Assembly: GCA_017537925.1 (NCBI GenBank)
Contig: JAFYJW010000047.1
Coordinates: 1-56,859 of the forward strand
From: Synergistes sp.
Lineage (GTDB): Bacteria; Synergistota; Synergistia; Synergistales; Synergistaceae
Length of the DNA: 56,859 bases
Direction: 5' to 3'
In this document: positions 33,625 to 42,269 of the stretch, one piece after another
Layout: every line of letters starts with the position of its first letter
Numbering within the stretch: position 1 is the first letter of the stretch
Notes under the pieces: generated by a model
What the model was told of the DNA's origin: nothing
Databases searched by the model: none
What the model saw: only the letters and a program-made list of their open reading frames with translations
Translations under genes and position numbers: made by a program

Positions 33625-34719
33625 TCAGCCTTTTTTTGCCATGCGCCCGCGGTATAGCTCGCATGCCGTCACGAAGAGCGCAAGCACGAGCGGCCCCAGG
33701 AATATCCCGAGGAAGCCCCAGGCGAGCACTCCGCCGAAGAGGCCGATCGTGATGAGTACAGTGGGTATCTCGCAGCCGCCGCCTGCCGCGCGAATCAGAA
33801 CGGGGCGCAGCATATTGTCTATCATTCCGACGATCGCGCATCCCCAGACGAACAGGATAGCCGCGTTTTTCAGATCTCCCGTCGCGGCAAGATATATCGC
33901 TCCGGGCACCCAGACGACGGCGGTCCCCACCGGGAACATGCCGAAAAAGAACATCAGCATCCCGAAGAGCGCCGGGTTGCTCAGCCCGACGAACCACCAG
34001 CCTATGCCGCCGACGAGTGCCTGAACCGCGACGGTCAGGATTATCCCGTAAACGATGGAGTTAAGGATGCAGCCGGTCCTGCTGAAAAAATATACGCTTT
34101 CTTCATCTGTGAGCGGCACGAGGCTTTTTATATGCGTCAGGATATTTTCACCGTCTCTTATAAAGAAGAAGGAAAGGATGAGCGCTATCAGAATATTCAT
34201 CAGTAGCCCCGAACCGCCTCCGATCAGACGGGCCGAGAAGGAGCTCAGGAACTTTGCGGCCCATTGAGCGGCGTCCGCGACGGCTGCTTTTACGGAATCA
34301 GAATTGTTCAGAAAAGAGGTTATGCTGTCGGAGATATATGCCGGCAGCCATTTCGGAAGAGTTATTCCCCCGCCGTAAGCGTACTTTTGTATCTCTGTGA
34401 AAAGGGCCGAAGATCTGGCGCCGAGCCCTGCCGCCTCGGCTCCGAGCCCCGAAAGGGCGTAAAGCGCGGGCGCAAGGCATATCATGATGAAGGCGGCAAG
34501 CGTCAGGCATGACGAGATACCGGGAAATCTTTTTTTCAGCAGAACGCCGTTTATCTGCCTGTAAATAGGCGCCGAGATAAAAGAGATAAGCGCCGCCCAG
34601 AGGATCGGCGATATAATAGGAGACGCGGCTTTCCATGCAAGTATCGCGAAAAGCGCGAAGAAGAAAAAAAACTGAGTATTTTCTGCTGCAACTTTTTTCG
34701 GTTCGCCGCCGGAGCTCAT
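33625..34719 (-). CDS. AI-2E family transporter (UPF0118 permease)
   Basis: A 364-residue membrane protein with about eight hydrophobic segments, a large extracytoplasmic part between segments 3 and 4, and the family block VPLTDEE followed by GIILTVAVQALVGGIGWW. Members have been linked to export of the autoinducer AI-2 or to Na+/H+ exchange, but the substrate of most is unknown. The start codon lies right against the ftsZ promoter, so the two genes are expressed divergently from about 90 nt. Confidence 0.85.
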   Translation of the reverse strand: MSSGGEPKKVAAENTQFFFFFALFAILAWKAASPIISPILWAALISFISAPIYRQINGVLLKKRFPGISSCLTLAAFIMICLAPALYALSGLGAEAAGLGARSSALFTEIQKYAYGGGITLPKWLPAYISDSITSFLNNSDSVKAAVADAAQWAAKFLSSFSARLIGGGSGLLMNILIALILSFFFIRDGENILTHIKSLVPLTDEESVYFFSRTGCILNSIVYGIILTVAVQALVGGIGWWFVGLSNPALFGMLMFFFGMFPVGTAVVWVPGAIYLAATGDLKNAAILFVWGCAIVGMIDNMLRPVLIRAAGGGCEIPTVLITIGLFGGVLAWGFLGIFLGPLVLALFVTACELYRGRMAKKG

Positions 34720-34747
34720 TAATAAATGACCCTCTCAATGCTATAAT
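34719..34747 (+). promoter_or_regulatory. ftsZ promoter
   Basis: TTAATA (34719-34724), 17 nt, perfect TATAAT (34742-34747), about 50 nt before the GAGGTGA ribosome-binding site of ftsZ. Confidence 0.6.
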
Positions 34748-34806
34748 AATATCTATAAGGTACAGAACATTATATCATCAACATATCAGGGAATGAGGTG
34801 AGGCCT

Positions 34807-36180
34807 TTGGGTGCACCGGCAGAGAAAATAGAGTTTCAGGAAGACCGTACGGCCGGTCTTTCTCCCGAGATGGTAACACCGGAAAATACTTCCGAAGCTG
34901 CGGTTTCTGACGATCCGGCGCTGTTTCAGAAGGCGATAAAGGTCATATCGGTGGGGGGCGGCGGAGGAAACGCGCTCAACCACATAATCTCGCGCGGCCT
35001 TGAAGGCGTCGATATGCTTGCAGTAAATACTGACGCACGTGCTCTTGATATGTCGCTCTGCGGCAAGAAGATAGTCCTTGGCGAAAAAGTCACGAAAGGC
35101 CTTGGCGCAGGCGCTCAGCCTGAAGTAGGCGCGCGTGCCGCGGCCGAATCGATAGAAGAAATACGCGCATCTCTCAAAGGCGCCGATATGGTCTACCTTG
35201 CCGCCGGAATGGGCGGAGGCACGGGAACCGGTGCGATTCCGGTAATAGCTCATGTGGCAAAGGAAATGGGGATCCTTACGGTTGCAGTCGTTACAAAGCC
35301 ATTCTCGTTCGAAGGCCGCCGCCGCCGCCGCTGCGCCGAAGAAGGCATAGAAAAGCTTATGCCCGAAGTTGACGCGCTTATAGTAGTGCCGAACGACAGG
35401 CTTTTAGACATTTCCTCCAAAGAAACATCGATAATGGAATCCTTCTCCCTCGCGGACGAGATACTCAGGCAGGCCGTGCAGGGTGTCACGGATCTTGTGA
35501 CGCGCGCCGGCTTTGTAAACGTTGACTTCGCCGACTTAAGAAGCGTTATGAAAAACGCCGGCCGCAGCGTTATGGGCATCGGCGCCGCAAGCGGCGAAGG
35601 CTGTGTCGTCAAGGCCGTCGAAAAAGCCCTCGAGAGTCCTCTTATGGAATGCTCTATGAAAGGCGCGAAAGGCGTGCTGCTCAATATAACCTACAAAAAA
35701 GAGCTTCCGCTCTTCGAGCTGCAGAGCGCTGCTTCGATAGTGGAGGACGTGATAGCCGAAGATTCAAACTTCGTATGGGGCTGCGGCTGCGACGCCGATA
35801 TAGAAAACGACGTGGAAGTCACGGTCATCGCGGCCGGTTTTGAAGCGCTGCCGACGGAGCGCGAAGCTCGTACCGTCAAAGCGCCCGAGACGAAGACCGA
35901 TACCCTTCCGGCAAGCCGGACGATAGAGACCAAACAGGTCATTGCTGCTGCGGATGACGCTATGCAGAAAGCGCCGGAACGTCCGGCGGCGGAAGTGACC
36001 GCCCCGGATCGCTCAGTCGTTACTCCGGCCTGGCTGCTTGAAGAAGATGAAAAAGAGAGCGAGCAGCCCGCCCCGGAGAACGCAAAGCCCACTGTGTTCG
36101 TAAACCGTTCCGCATACGACGTTTATGAAACGCCGACATTTATCCGGAGCAGGAATATACCTAAAGAATCAGAGGAATAA
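34807..36180 (+). CDS. ftsZ: cell division GTPase FtsZ
   Basis: A 457-residue tubulin homologue that forms the division ring. A variable N-terminal extension (~45 residues) precedes the GTPase core with VGGGGGNALN, the tubulin signature GGGTGTGAIP and the T7 loop NVDFADL. After residue ~340 comes a disordered linker and a C-terminal peptide TPTFIRSR that matches the FtsA/ZapA-binding tail. Start: TTG at 34807 sits 5 nt after a perfect GAGGTGA (34795-34801); the GTG at 34798 lies inside that RBS and is less likely. It stands alone, with no ftsA or ftsQ beside it. Confidence 0.96.
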   Translation: MGAPAEKIEFQEDRTAGLSPEMVTPENTSEAAVSDDPALFQKAIKVISVGGGGGNALNHIISRGLEGVDMLAVNTDARALDMSLCGKKIVLGEKVTKGLGAGAQPEVGARAAAESIEEIRASLKGADMVYLAAGMGGGTGTGAIPVIAHVAKEMGILTVAVVTKPFSFEGRRRRRCAEEGIEKLMPEVDALIVVPNDRLLDISSKETSIMESFSLADEILRQAVQGVTDLVTRAGFVNVDFADLRSVMKNAGRSVMGIGAASGEGCVVKAVEKALESPLMECSMKGAKGVLLNITYKKELPLFELQSAASIVEDVIAEDSNFVWGCGCDADIENDVEVTVIAAGFEALPTEREARTVKAPETKTDTLPASRTIETKQVIAAADDAMQKAPERPAAEVTAPDRSVVTPAWLLEEDEKESEQPAPENAKPTVFVNRSAYDVYETPTFIRSRNIPKESEE

Positions 36181-36205
36181 CTCTCTTTCCCGAAAAAGAT
36201 AAGAT

Positions 36206-36241
36206 GGGACGCGCTTCGTTTAAAGGAGCGCGTCCCGTTTT
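36206..36241 (+). terminator. terminator of ftsZ
   Basis: A 12-bp stem (36206-36217 with 36225-36236, one wobble) with a 7-nt loop followed by a T-rich run. Confidence 0.85.
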
Positions 36242-36402
36242 GTATGACCGCGGAAGAAAAAGAAATCCAAAATAAAAGTTAATAAAAGTCAAACAACAAT
36301 AACTCTTTTTATTCTCAAAAACCGTGCGCAGGCCCCGAGCCTGGCATAAATGATATAATGCTGAAGTCTGCAGGATACTGCAAAAAAACGGAGGAATGCC
36401 AA

Positions 36403-36906
36403 ATGACAGCGAAAACAGACGCCGAATTCGATTACGAGATATGTTCGAGCAAAATAAGACCTATAGCGGAAGCGCTGATAAAAAAGTATGACGAGCTGCG
36501 CCATATCGACCCGGATAAAATATTATTCATAGTCAATCACAAGAGCGCCGGCAGCAAACGTCAGCTCACCCTCGCAAGGACCACGAGGATCCCGCCGAAG
36601 TGGACTGAGCTGCTTTACCAGCTGGGCGCCTGTTCTTACTTTTACATGATAGAGTTTTACGCAAAAACCACCGCTTCCATGGACGAAAGCCAGATGGTGG
36701 CCCTCGTTTACCGCGAGCTTCGCCGCATAGGCCCCGAAGGAGAGATACTTACGCCGGACGTTCACGACTGGTGGCAGATTCTGATGGGACTGGGGCGCAA
36801 GTGGTTCTATCCCGACAATACCTGTCCCAATCTGCTCGATGAGAATGTTGACTGGAAGAAGCTGATGGGCTCTTATTACGAAGAGATTCCCGCCGAAAAA
36901 GAGTGA
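36403..36906 (+). CDS. metallopeptidase-like protein lacking HExxH
   Basis: A 167-residue cytoplasmic protein. Its sequence is reminiscent of putative metallopeptidases found in phages and Firmicutes, which I recall carrying a YHExxH zinc motif. At the equivalent place this protein reads Tyr-Arg104-Glu105-Leu-Arg-Arg108, so both His are replaced by Arg, which would abolish zinc binding. A nearby HDWWQILMGLGRKWF block (residues ~121-135) seems conserved-like. The ATG at 36403 follows CGGAGG; an extended -10 promoter (TGATATAAT) lies upstream at about 36351. The function is unknown and the family link is from memory. Confidence 0.55.
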   Translation: MTAKTDAEFDYEICSSKIRPIAEALIKKYDELRHIDPDKILFIVNHKSAGSKRQLTLARTTRIPPKWTELLYQLGACSYFYMIEFYAKTTASMDESQMVALVYRELRRIGPEGEILTPDVHDWWQILMGLGRKWFYPDNTCPNLLDENVDWKKLMGSYYEEIPAEKE

Positions 36907-37083
36907 TTCCCACAAAATCGCCATAAAAACCGCAGATAAAAGACATATGCCGCGCATTTTAACCCCATATTGCTGCCGTATATTATCCGTGTCAGCGCAA
37001 AAAGACGCTTGATTTCGGAAAATGTATATCGTAAGCCCCGCTGAAAATGCGGCGCGATTCAGGAATACGGGGAGGCATAAATC

Positions 37084-37725
37084 ATGAAAACAGCGAAAAA
37101 AGCCATTGTAGCGATAGTTATTTTAGCGATGACGGCAGGAAGCGCCGCAGCCGCGCCGCAGGGGCCGGGCGGCGGAAATCATGATCATCAGCCCGGAGGG
37201 ACGTCGGGGATAACGCGTCCCGGCACGCCGGGAGGAATGCCACGCTCCCCCGGCGGCACAGGGAATATGCGTAAAGACGGCAATTTTCCACACGGAATGG
37301 GACAGCAGCCCGGCATGCACAGAAATGACGGTTTCGGACGCACTGACGGCAGAAACGACAGAACAGGTACGCCTCCGAGGCCGGACGACCGCCGCGGCCC
37401 TGGATACGGTCCGGGGTATGGTCCGGGTCATCAGAACGGCAGAAACGACAGAATGGGTCCGCCTCCGAGGCCGGATGACCGCCGCGGCAACTATGGATAC
37501 GGGCCCGGATATGGCCCGGGTTATCAGAACGGCGGATACTACCAGCCGCCTGTAGTCTACGGCGGAGGCGTCCCGTACGCCGCAGCTCCCTATTACTATG
37601 ACGGCTGGTACGGAAGGAACAGAGACAGCGATGATGCCGGCAAGATAATCCTCGGCGTGATAGGCGCTCTTGTTCTGGGCGGCCTCCTCTCGAATATGAC
37701 GGCCAACAGCGCCAATTGCAATTGA
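37084..37725 (+). CDS. secreted Gly/Pro/Arg-rich repeat protein
   Basis: A 213-residue protein of low complexity. A signal peptide (residues 1-24) is followed by a Gly/Pro-rich region and two near-identical repeats with GRNDR, PPRPDDRRG and YGPGYGPG in the same order, then a Tyr-rich stretch. It ends with a hydrophobic glycine-zipper-like segment (IILGVIGALVLGGLL). It may be an exported structural or envelope protein anchored by that segment. I recognise no specific family. The RBS GGGGAGG precedes the ATG. Confidence 0.7.
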   Translation: MKTAKKAIVAIVILAMTAGSAAAAPQGPGGGNHDHQPGGTSGITRPGTPGGMPRSPGGTGNMRKDGNFPHGMGQQPGMHRNDGFGRTDGRNDRTGTPPRPDDRRGPGYGPGYGPGHQNGRNDRMGPPPRPDDRRGNYGYGPGYGPGYQNGGYYQPPVVYGGGVPYAAAPYYYDGWYGRNRDSDDAGKIILGVIGALVLGGLLSNMTANSANCN

Positions 37726-37785
37726 TATCGGTATAAAATTCGCCGGCGCCATATGACGCCGGCTTGCACATATAAATGCGTCAAA

Positions 37786-37818
37786 ACCGGCCCGAAGCGC
37801 ATAACGCCGCGGGCCGGT
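37786..37818. terminator. terminator between convergent genes
   Basis: Stem 37786-37794 with 37810-37818 (9 bp) around a loop, followed by a T-rich stretch on the plus strand. A second smaller GC-rich hairpin (GCCGGCG...CGCCGGC) lies just upstream at about 37742-37762. Confidence 0.6.
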
Positions 37819-37866
37819 GATTTTGTTTCCATGTTATTCTCCCGCGCCGCGGGAGAAAGCCGTTTA

Positions 37867-38250
37867 TCAGGAAGAGAGCTTTATCTGTTCGTATACGGGT
37901 TCCGCCTTGTCCGTAACGGTGACGGAGAATATCTCAAGCACCGGCATCCTGTGCCAGATCACTTCCCTGCCGTCGTCCAGCTCTATCTTTACGTCGCTTA
38001 TTCCCAGTATATCGTTTCTGCCGATGTCCACCGAAGATGTGCCTCCTTCTTTTACCGGTTCCGAAATGCGGTTTTCCGACCATTTGTTCATGCCGGTCTG
38101 GGATATATACAGACCCGTTATGCCTGAGCCGCTTCTGTTTATTATCTCAAGCGGCGCGCCTCCGACGCAGTCGGCGGCGGTAAGGCGGCATGAGGATATC
38201 AATATCAGCGCGGCCGCCAAAAAGAGCGGCAAAACAGCTTTTTTCGTCAA
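37867..38250 (-). CDS. small lipoprotein of unknown function
   Basis: A 127-residue protein with a lipoprotein signal peptide (lipobox LISSC, Cys21). The mature part is predicted to be mostly beta-strand, with the pattern of a small beta-sandwich (segments such as PLEIINRSGSGITGLYIS and KIELDDGREVIW). A similar arrangement is seen in small periplasmic metal- or ligand-binding domains, but I do not recognise a family. It follows the IMPACT gene on the same strand by 28 nt and may be cotranscribed with it. Confidence 0.7.
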   Translation of the reverse strand: MTKKAVLPLFLAAALILISSCRLTAADCVGGAPLEIINRSGSGITGLYISQTGMNKWSENRISEPVKEGGTSSVDIGRNDILGISDVKIELDDGREVIWHRMPVLEIFSVTVTDKAEPVYEQIKLSS

Positions 38251-38278
38251 ACAGACTCCTCCTTTCGCAAAGAAAACG

Positions 38279-38938
38279 TCATCGCCTGTCGCGCACCAGC
38301 GGCGTGTCGTCCCATAATACCTCGGAAAGCAACTTTCTTGCTTCCATTTCGTCCAGAGGCGCTTTCAGCTGTTCTTTCATTGAGAACGGGACCTCAAGAC
38401 GGGATATCACGTCAGCGCCGTATTCGACGTTTACGCGCTCCTCCGGGAAGCCCCATTTGCGCAGTGCGGAAGAGAGCGATTTTGAGTAGTCATAGCCGCA
38501 GCGCAGCTTAAGCGTGCAGCAGAATTCCTTTTCCGCGGCTCCCGCGGTCTCTATGGCAAGCTCCGCCGCTCTTTTATATGCGTCTATCAGTCCGCGCACG
38601 CCTAATTTTATTCCGCCGAAGTAGCGCGTCACGACGACGAGCGTGTTCGTCAGTTCATTCCGCTTTATCGCGCCAAGTATCGGACGCCCCGCGGTGCCGG
38701 CCGGCTCCCCTGCGTCGGAGCAGTGTTCAAGCGGCGTTTCTCCCGATCCTATCCTGTAGGCCCAGCAGTGATGATTGGCCTTCGGGTACAGCAGCGGAAA
38801 TTTTTTGATCATATCCGCGGCTTCCGCGGCGGAAAGACATATGCGCACGGAGCCTATGAAACGGGATCGCTTTTCCGTGAATTCCGCGTCGCACTCTTTT
38901 GCCGGGGCGCGGAAAACGGTCAGGATATCGTCTTCCAT
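38279..38938 (-). CDS. IMPACT/YigZ family protein
   Basis: A 219-residue protein with the UPF0029 (IMPACT/YigZ) fold: the N-terminal domain contains the signature of the family around GEPAGTAGRPILGA and VVVTRYFGGIKLGVRGL (residues ~75-120), and a C-terminal ferredoxin-like domain follows. Eukaryotic IMPACT regulates GCN2; the bacterial role is unclear, possibly tied to ribosome or nucleic-acid binding. It overlaps the HIT gene by 19 nt. Confidence 0.9.
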   Translation of the reverse strand: MEDDILTVFRAPAKECDAEFTEKRSRFIGSVRICLSAAEAADMIKKFPLLYPKANHHCWAYRIGSGETPLEHCSDAGEPAGTAGRPILGAIKRNELTNTLVVVTRYFGGIKLGVRGLIDAYKRAAELAIETAGAAEKEFCCTLKLRCGYDYSKSLSSALRKWGFPEERVNVEYGADVISRLEVPFSMKEQLKAPLDEMEARKLLSEVLWDDTPLVRDRR

Positions 38939-39423
38939 ATTGCGGTCAGGCGCGAATAAGTGGACTGCAGCGACTCGGATATGACTCTTGTTTCACCTGT
39001 CACCGGCATGAAGTTCGTGTCCCCGTTCCAGCGCGGGACGATATGTATGTGCAGGTGCTGATCTATGCCCGCTCCCGCCGTCCTGCCCAGATTGACTCCG
39101 ATGTTGAAGCCGTGAGGCTGCATGAGCGTGTTGAGCGCCTTTATCGATTTCTGCACAAGCGCGAAAGCTTCCGCGAGCTCTTCCGCGGTAAGGGACGTGA
39201 AATCGGACGTGTGTCTGTAAGGCACCACCATCAGGTGACCGGGATTATAGGGGTAAGCGTTCATTATTACAAAACAGCTTTTGCCCCGTTCGATAATAAG
39301 CCTCTTTTCGTCTTCGGAAAGTTTGGGGAAGACGCAGAAGATACAGCCGTCCGGGGTCTTATCTTCGGATTCCGAATTGGAAAGTATGTACTGCATGCGC
39401 CACGGGGCGAAGATCTTTTCCAT
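38920..39423 (-). CDS. HIT-family nucleotide hydrolase/transferase
   Basis: A 167-residue histidine-triad protein. The catalytic HxHxH motif is at residues 123-127 (DQHLHIHIVPRW), and a CxxC pair (Cys27, Cys30) probably binds zinc with a His. Its length, longer than the ~110-residue HINT proteins, and the PGHLMVVPYRH block match the subgroup related to galactose-1-phosphate uridylyltransferase and Ap4A phosphorylase. The exact substrate is unknown. First gene of a two- or three-gene minus-strand operon. Confidence 0.92.
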   Translation of the reverse strand: MEKIFAPWRMQYILSNSESEDKTPDGCIFCVFPKLSEDEKRLIIERGKSCFVIMNAYPYNPGHLMVVPYRHTSDFTSLTAEELAEAFALVQKSIKALNTLMQPHGFNIGVNLGRTAGAGIDQHLHIHIVPRWNGDTNFMPVTGETRVISESLQSTYSRLTAIWKTIS

Positions 39424-39565
39424 TGCGAATCATCCTTCTGTCCGGCACAGATTATGAACAGCCTGCGGCAGGCCGCTTCTTTATAATTATAGCTTTTCGC
39501 GGGAAGTATGGTATAAAATAAATAATGCAGCAGCAAAGCAAATTTATACGGTTGGGGGAATTCTC

Positions 39566-40261
39566 ATGAAGTTGCGGAGAAAGTTGATTGTTTTGGCGAT
39601 CTTTGCGTTTGCTGCGCTGTGCGCAGCGCAGAGCGCCTTCGCGGAGACCGCGCATATGAGGCGCATCAGGCTGTCTACGGATCTGATCAACAAAATGGCG
39701 GTACAGTCGGACGCAGACTCGCTTGCCGACGTCATCAAATCAGGCAAGGGCGTGGCGATCTTCCCCGCCGTTACCAAAGCCGGGCTCGGAATCGGCGGGC
39801 AGACAGGAGAAGGATTGGTCTTTCTGCGCAACGGCAAAGGCGGATGGACCGGCCCTGCTTATATGGGGATCTCCGGGGCGTCGATAGGCCTCCAGATCGG
39901 AGTGCAGTCCGTTGGACTGGTGCTGGTCATTACCAATGAAGACGGGCTTCGCGCGTTTACCGGCGGAAACAGCTTCAAGCTCGGGGCGGACGTAGCTGTT
40001 GCGGCGGGCCCTGTCGGGCGTGACGCATCGGCTGCGACGGACGGGCGCGCCAGGGCTTCCATCTACAGCTATTCGATGTCAAAGGGCCTCTTTGCGGGGC
40101 TTTCTGTCGAGGGAAGCGTGATAAACCAGAACCGTGACGCGAACAAAGCTTACTGGGGACGCGATATGTCTGCGGCCAACGCTTTGAACAAGCCGGCAAC
40201 GGACAGCCGCGTGGCTCCTCTTATAAAAGCCCTGAATAACCTTGTAAAGAAAGCGAAATAG
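39566..40261 (+). CDS. secreted SYLF (Ysc84-like) lipid-binding protein
   Basis: A 231-residue protein with a signal peptide (residues 1-26) followed by the SYLF domain. That domain is marked by KSGKGVAIFPAVTKAGLGIGGQTGEG and an alternating Gly-rich pattern, with YSYSMSKGLFAGLSVEGS near the end. The domain binds phosphoinositides in eukaryotes; in bacteria such exported proteins are probably outer-membrane or periplasmic lipid binders. The ATG at 39566 has a GGGGG stretch upstream. It is divergent from the HIT gene. Confidence 0.9.
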   Translation: MKLRRKLIVLAIFAFAALCAAQSAFAETAHMRRIRLSTDLINKMAVQSDADSLADVIKSGKGVAIFPAVTKAGLGIGGQTGEGLVFLRNGKGGWTGPAYMGISGASIGLQIGVQSVGLVLVITNEDGLRAFTGGNSFKLGADVAVAAGPVGRDASAATDGRARASIYSYSMSKGLFAGLSVEGSVINQNRDANKAYWGRDMSAANALNKPATDSRVAPLIKALNNLVKKAK

Positions 40262-40330
40262 CTTAAGCCTGGGTGTAAGCTGTGCCGGGATACCCACACG
40301 GAAACCCCGGCACACAGGACACGGACAAAA

Positions 40331-40366
40331 TAAAGGAGACGGCTTTAAAGATGCCGCCTCCTTTAC
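40331..40366. terminator. bidirectional terminator between the SYLF gene and mscL
   Basis: Stem 40332-40343 with 40353-40364 (12 bp, one mismatch), with A/T-rich flanks on both strands. A second hairpin (40281-40289 with 40306-40314) lies just after the SYLF gene. Confidence 0.7.
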
Positions 40367-40390
40367 AGTTTTACGCTGCAGAAACAGCTG

Positions 40391-40828
40391 TTACAGCTCT
40401 GACGTGCAGTGCGGGCAGCGCGTGGCCCGGTCGTCCACCTCGCCGAAGCAGTGCGGGCAAAGGCGCGGTTCCTTTGCCGGAGCTTCCGGCTTCTTCGGCG
40501 TCATGCGGTTGATCGCCTTTATGATGAGGAAAATGGCCCATGCCTGAATCAGGAAATTGATAATGTTGTTGATAAAGGAGCCGTATGCTATTACCGGGAT
40601 GTTGTTGGCCTGTGCATCTGCAAGCGTGGCGACAGGCTTGTCCCCCAAATTTATGAACAGATTGGAAAAGTCCGTCCCTCCGAGCAGATAGCCTATCGGC
40701 GGCATCAAAACGTCGGTGACCAGGGAAGCGACGATCTTTCCGAAAGCGCCGCCTATGATAACGCCTACCGCCATATCCATTACATTGCCGCGCATCGCGA
40801 AATCCTTGAATTCCTTAAGCACGCTCAT
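40391..40828 (-). CDS. mscL: large-conductance mechanosensitive channel MscL with zinc-ribbon tail
   Basis: A 145-residue channel subunit that opens under membrane tension to release solutes. The N-terminal EFKDFAMRGNVMDMAVGVIIG and the two membrane segments (about 15-45 and 75-105) are typical. Instead of the usual charged cytoplasmic helix bundle, the C-terminus carries two CxxC knuckles (Cys124, Cys127, Cys138, Cys141), a probable zinc ribbon. AGGAGG precedes the start. Confidence 0.95.
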   Translation of the reverse strand: MSVLKEFKDFAMRGNVMDMAVGVIIGGAFGKIVASLVTDVLMPPIGYLLGGTDFSNLFINLGDKPVATLADAQANNIPVIAYGSFINNIINFLIQAWAIFLIIKAINRMTPKKPEAPAKEPRLCPHCFGEVDDRATRCPHCTSEL

Positions 40829-41033
40829 TGTACGATACCTCCTGAAAATATAACAACTTGATAATAAATCCGATTAATATATTAGCACACTTTCGGCTGA
40901 AACCGCCGGAAAAGAAGCGCTATTCATGCCTGTCATGCGGAAGTCCGTGCGGTATGCACACGGCAGAAAACGCGCTTCCTGTCTTACGGCATTGACGCAC
41001 TCCCGCGAAAGCCGGGCCCGTACGGATAGTGTG

Positions 41034-41330
41034 TTATTCTGTTTTTTCAGCTTTATGGCCGTGGCGGCTGCAGCCTCCGCCCTCTGTCATCATTTCGAAA
41101 ACCGGCAGGTAAACAGACAGAAGAGCCTCCGCGTTTTCACGGCAGCCGCGTCCGGAGATGTTCTGCATCGCGCATTCGCCGCCGCAGAGAGGCGCCGCCG
41201 CGGATATCTCTTCGAACGAACGCGCGCCGTTCATCACTGCCGCCAGCACCATATTCTTGGTCGTCCCGGTCACTGAGCAGACAGGGGCGTCAGGTTTTGC
41301 GTCGCGCCACAGGCTTTTTAGATCTATCAT
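41034..41330 (-). CDS. BFD-like 2Fe-2S-type small protein
   Basis: A 98-residue Cys-rich protein. The pattern (Cys near position 18, then NGARSFEEI, then a CGGECAMQNISGRGC cluster) resembles BFD-like 2Fe-2S domains, although the spacing of the first Cys pair is altered. A His/Cys tail (GGGCSRHGHK) may add a metal site. Either the ATG at 41330 or one seven codons upstream could be used. It stands alone and the partner is unknown. Confidence 0.5.
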   Translation of the reverse strand: MIDLKSLWRDAKPDAPVCSVTGTTKNMVLAAVMNGARSFEEISAAAPLCGGECAMQNISGRGCRENAEALLSVYLPVFEMMTEGGGCSRHGHKAEKTE

Positions 41331-41388
41331 CGTGAGACCATTCCTTTCCATTGTCTTTGTCCGCGTAAATTATAGCCCATTTATGCGC

Positions 41389-42150
41389 CTAAATATCCGC
41401 GGTGCGGGAGAGTATCGGAATCTCCGAGATCGGTACAAAGCCGCAGTTCAGATAAAAGGGCAGCCCTTCCTTTGTCGCAAGCAGGACCAGCGGCTTCCCT
41501 TTATCGCTGACTGCGGCCGTCACGCCGTCCATAAGCGCGGAGGCATGCCCGCGCCTTCTTTCTTCCGGCAGCGTGGCAAAATAATACAGGCCGACAGCGT
41601 TTTTGCTTTCGTGCAGAAGCGCGGTCGCAATATATTTTCCGCCGATCTCAAGCGCAAACGCGGAATTTTCGCGGCATGAAACAAGATACGCGCCAAACCT
41701 TTCGTAATCATTTACGCCTGCGGACCCCTCTCCCCCGAAAGCGCGCCAGACAGCATTGCCCCAGCGGGCGCCGCAGCAACCGGGCACGCTGACGACCCCG
41801 CAAGGCGCTTTTTCGGCCGCTTTTTCTTTTAAAGGAAGGTACATGGAAGTATATGTTTCCCTGTGCAGGATCTCATTTGCGTAAAGCAGCTCCGTGACCG
41901 CGCCCGGAGTCTCCGGCATAACGGGGGCTATAAAATCGGCGTGCCTCCCGCTGAAAAAAGAAAGAGCGACGGCGGCTTCTTCCGCGGAAGCTCTTTCGGT
42001 AAAAATAGCGTAATTTTCTCCGGCGTACGGAAGGCCGCTTGAAGCGGCTATCGAAGGAGGCGAAAAACGGACGGCTCCCCCGCCCGGGGCTCCAGAGAGC
42101 ATTGCCGCGAAAGAAAAAAAGTTTTCTGAAAAGAGCCGTGATATATCCAT
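41389..42150 (-). CDS. GNAT-family N-acetyltransferase
   Basis: A 253-residue protein whose last third is a GNAT domain: the acetyl-CoA loop is seen in LPEERRRGHASALM (near residues 200-213), followed by LLATKEGLPFYLNCGF. The first half is Ala-rich and probably forms a second, degenerate GNAT-like domain. The substrate is unknown. I preferred the ATG at 42150, with GGGGTG upstream, over one nine codons earlier. Confidence 0.8.
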   Translation of the reverse strand: MDISRLFSENFFSFAAMLSGAPGGGAVRFSPPSIAASSGLPYAGENYAIFTERASAEEAAVALSFFSGRHADFIAPVMPETPGAVTELLYANEILHRETYTSMYLPLKEKAAEKAPCGVVSVPGCCGARWGNAVWRAFGGEGSAGVNDYERFGAYLVSCRENSAFALEIGGKYIATALLHESKNAVGLYYFATLPEERRRGHASALMDGVTAAVSDKGKPLVLLATKEGLPFYLNCGFVPISEIPILSRTADI

Positions 42151-42269
42151 AAAACACACCCCGAAGCTGCGGCACATATACGGCCGCCCTCATGCATTTA
42201 TAATTTATTATAGCGTACACACCGGCAGTATCCGGCCGGAAAAAGGCGCGAAGCGGAGGGCAATACGGT

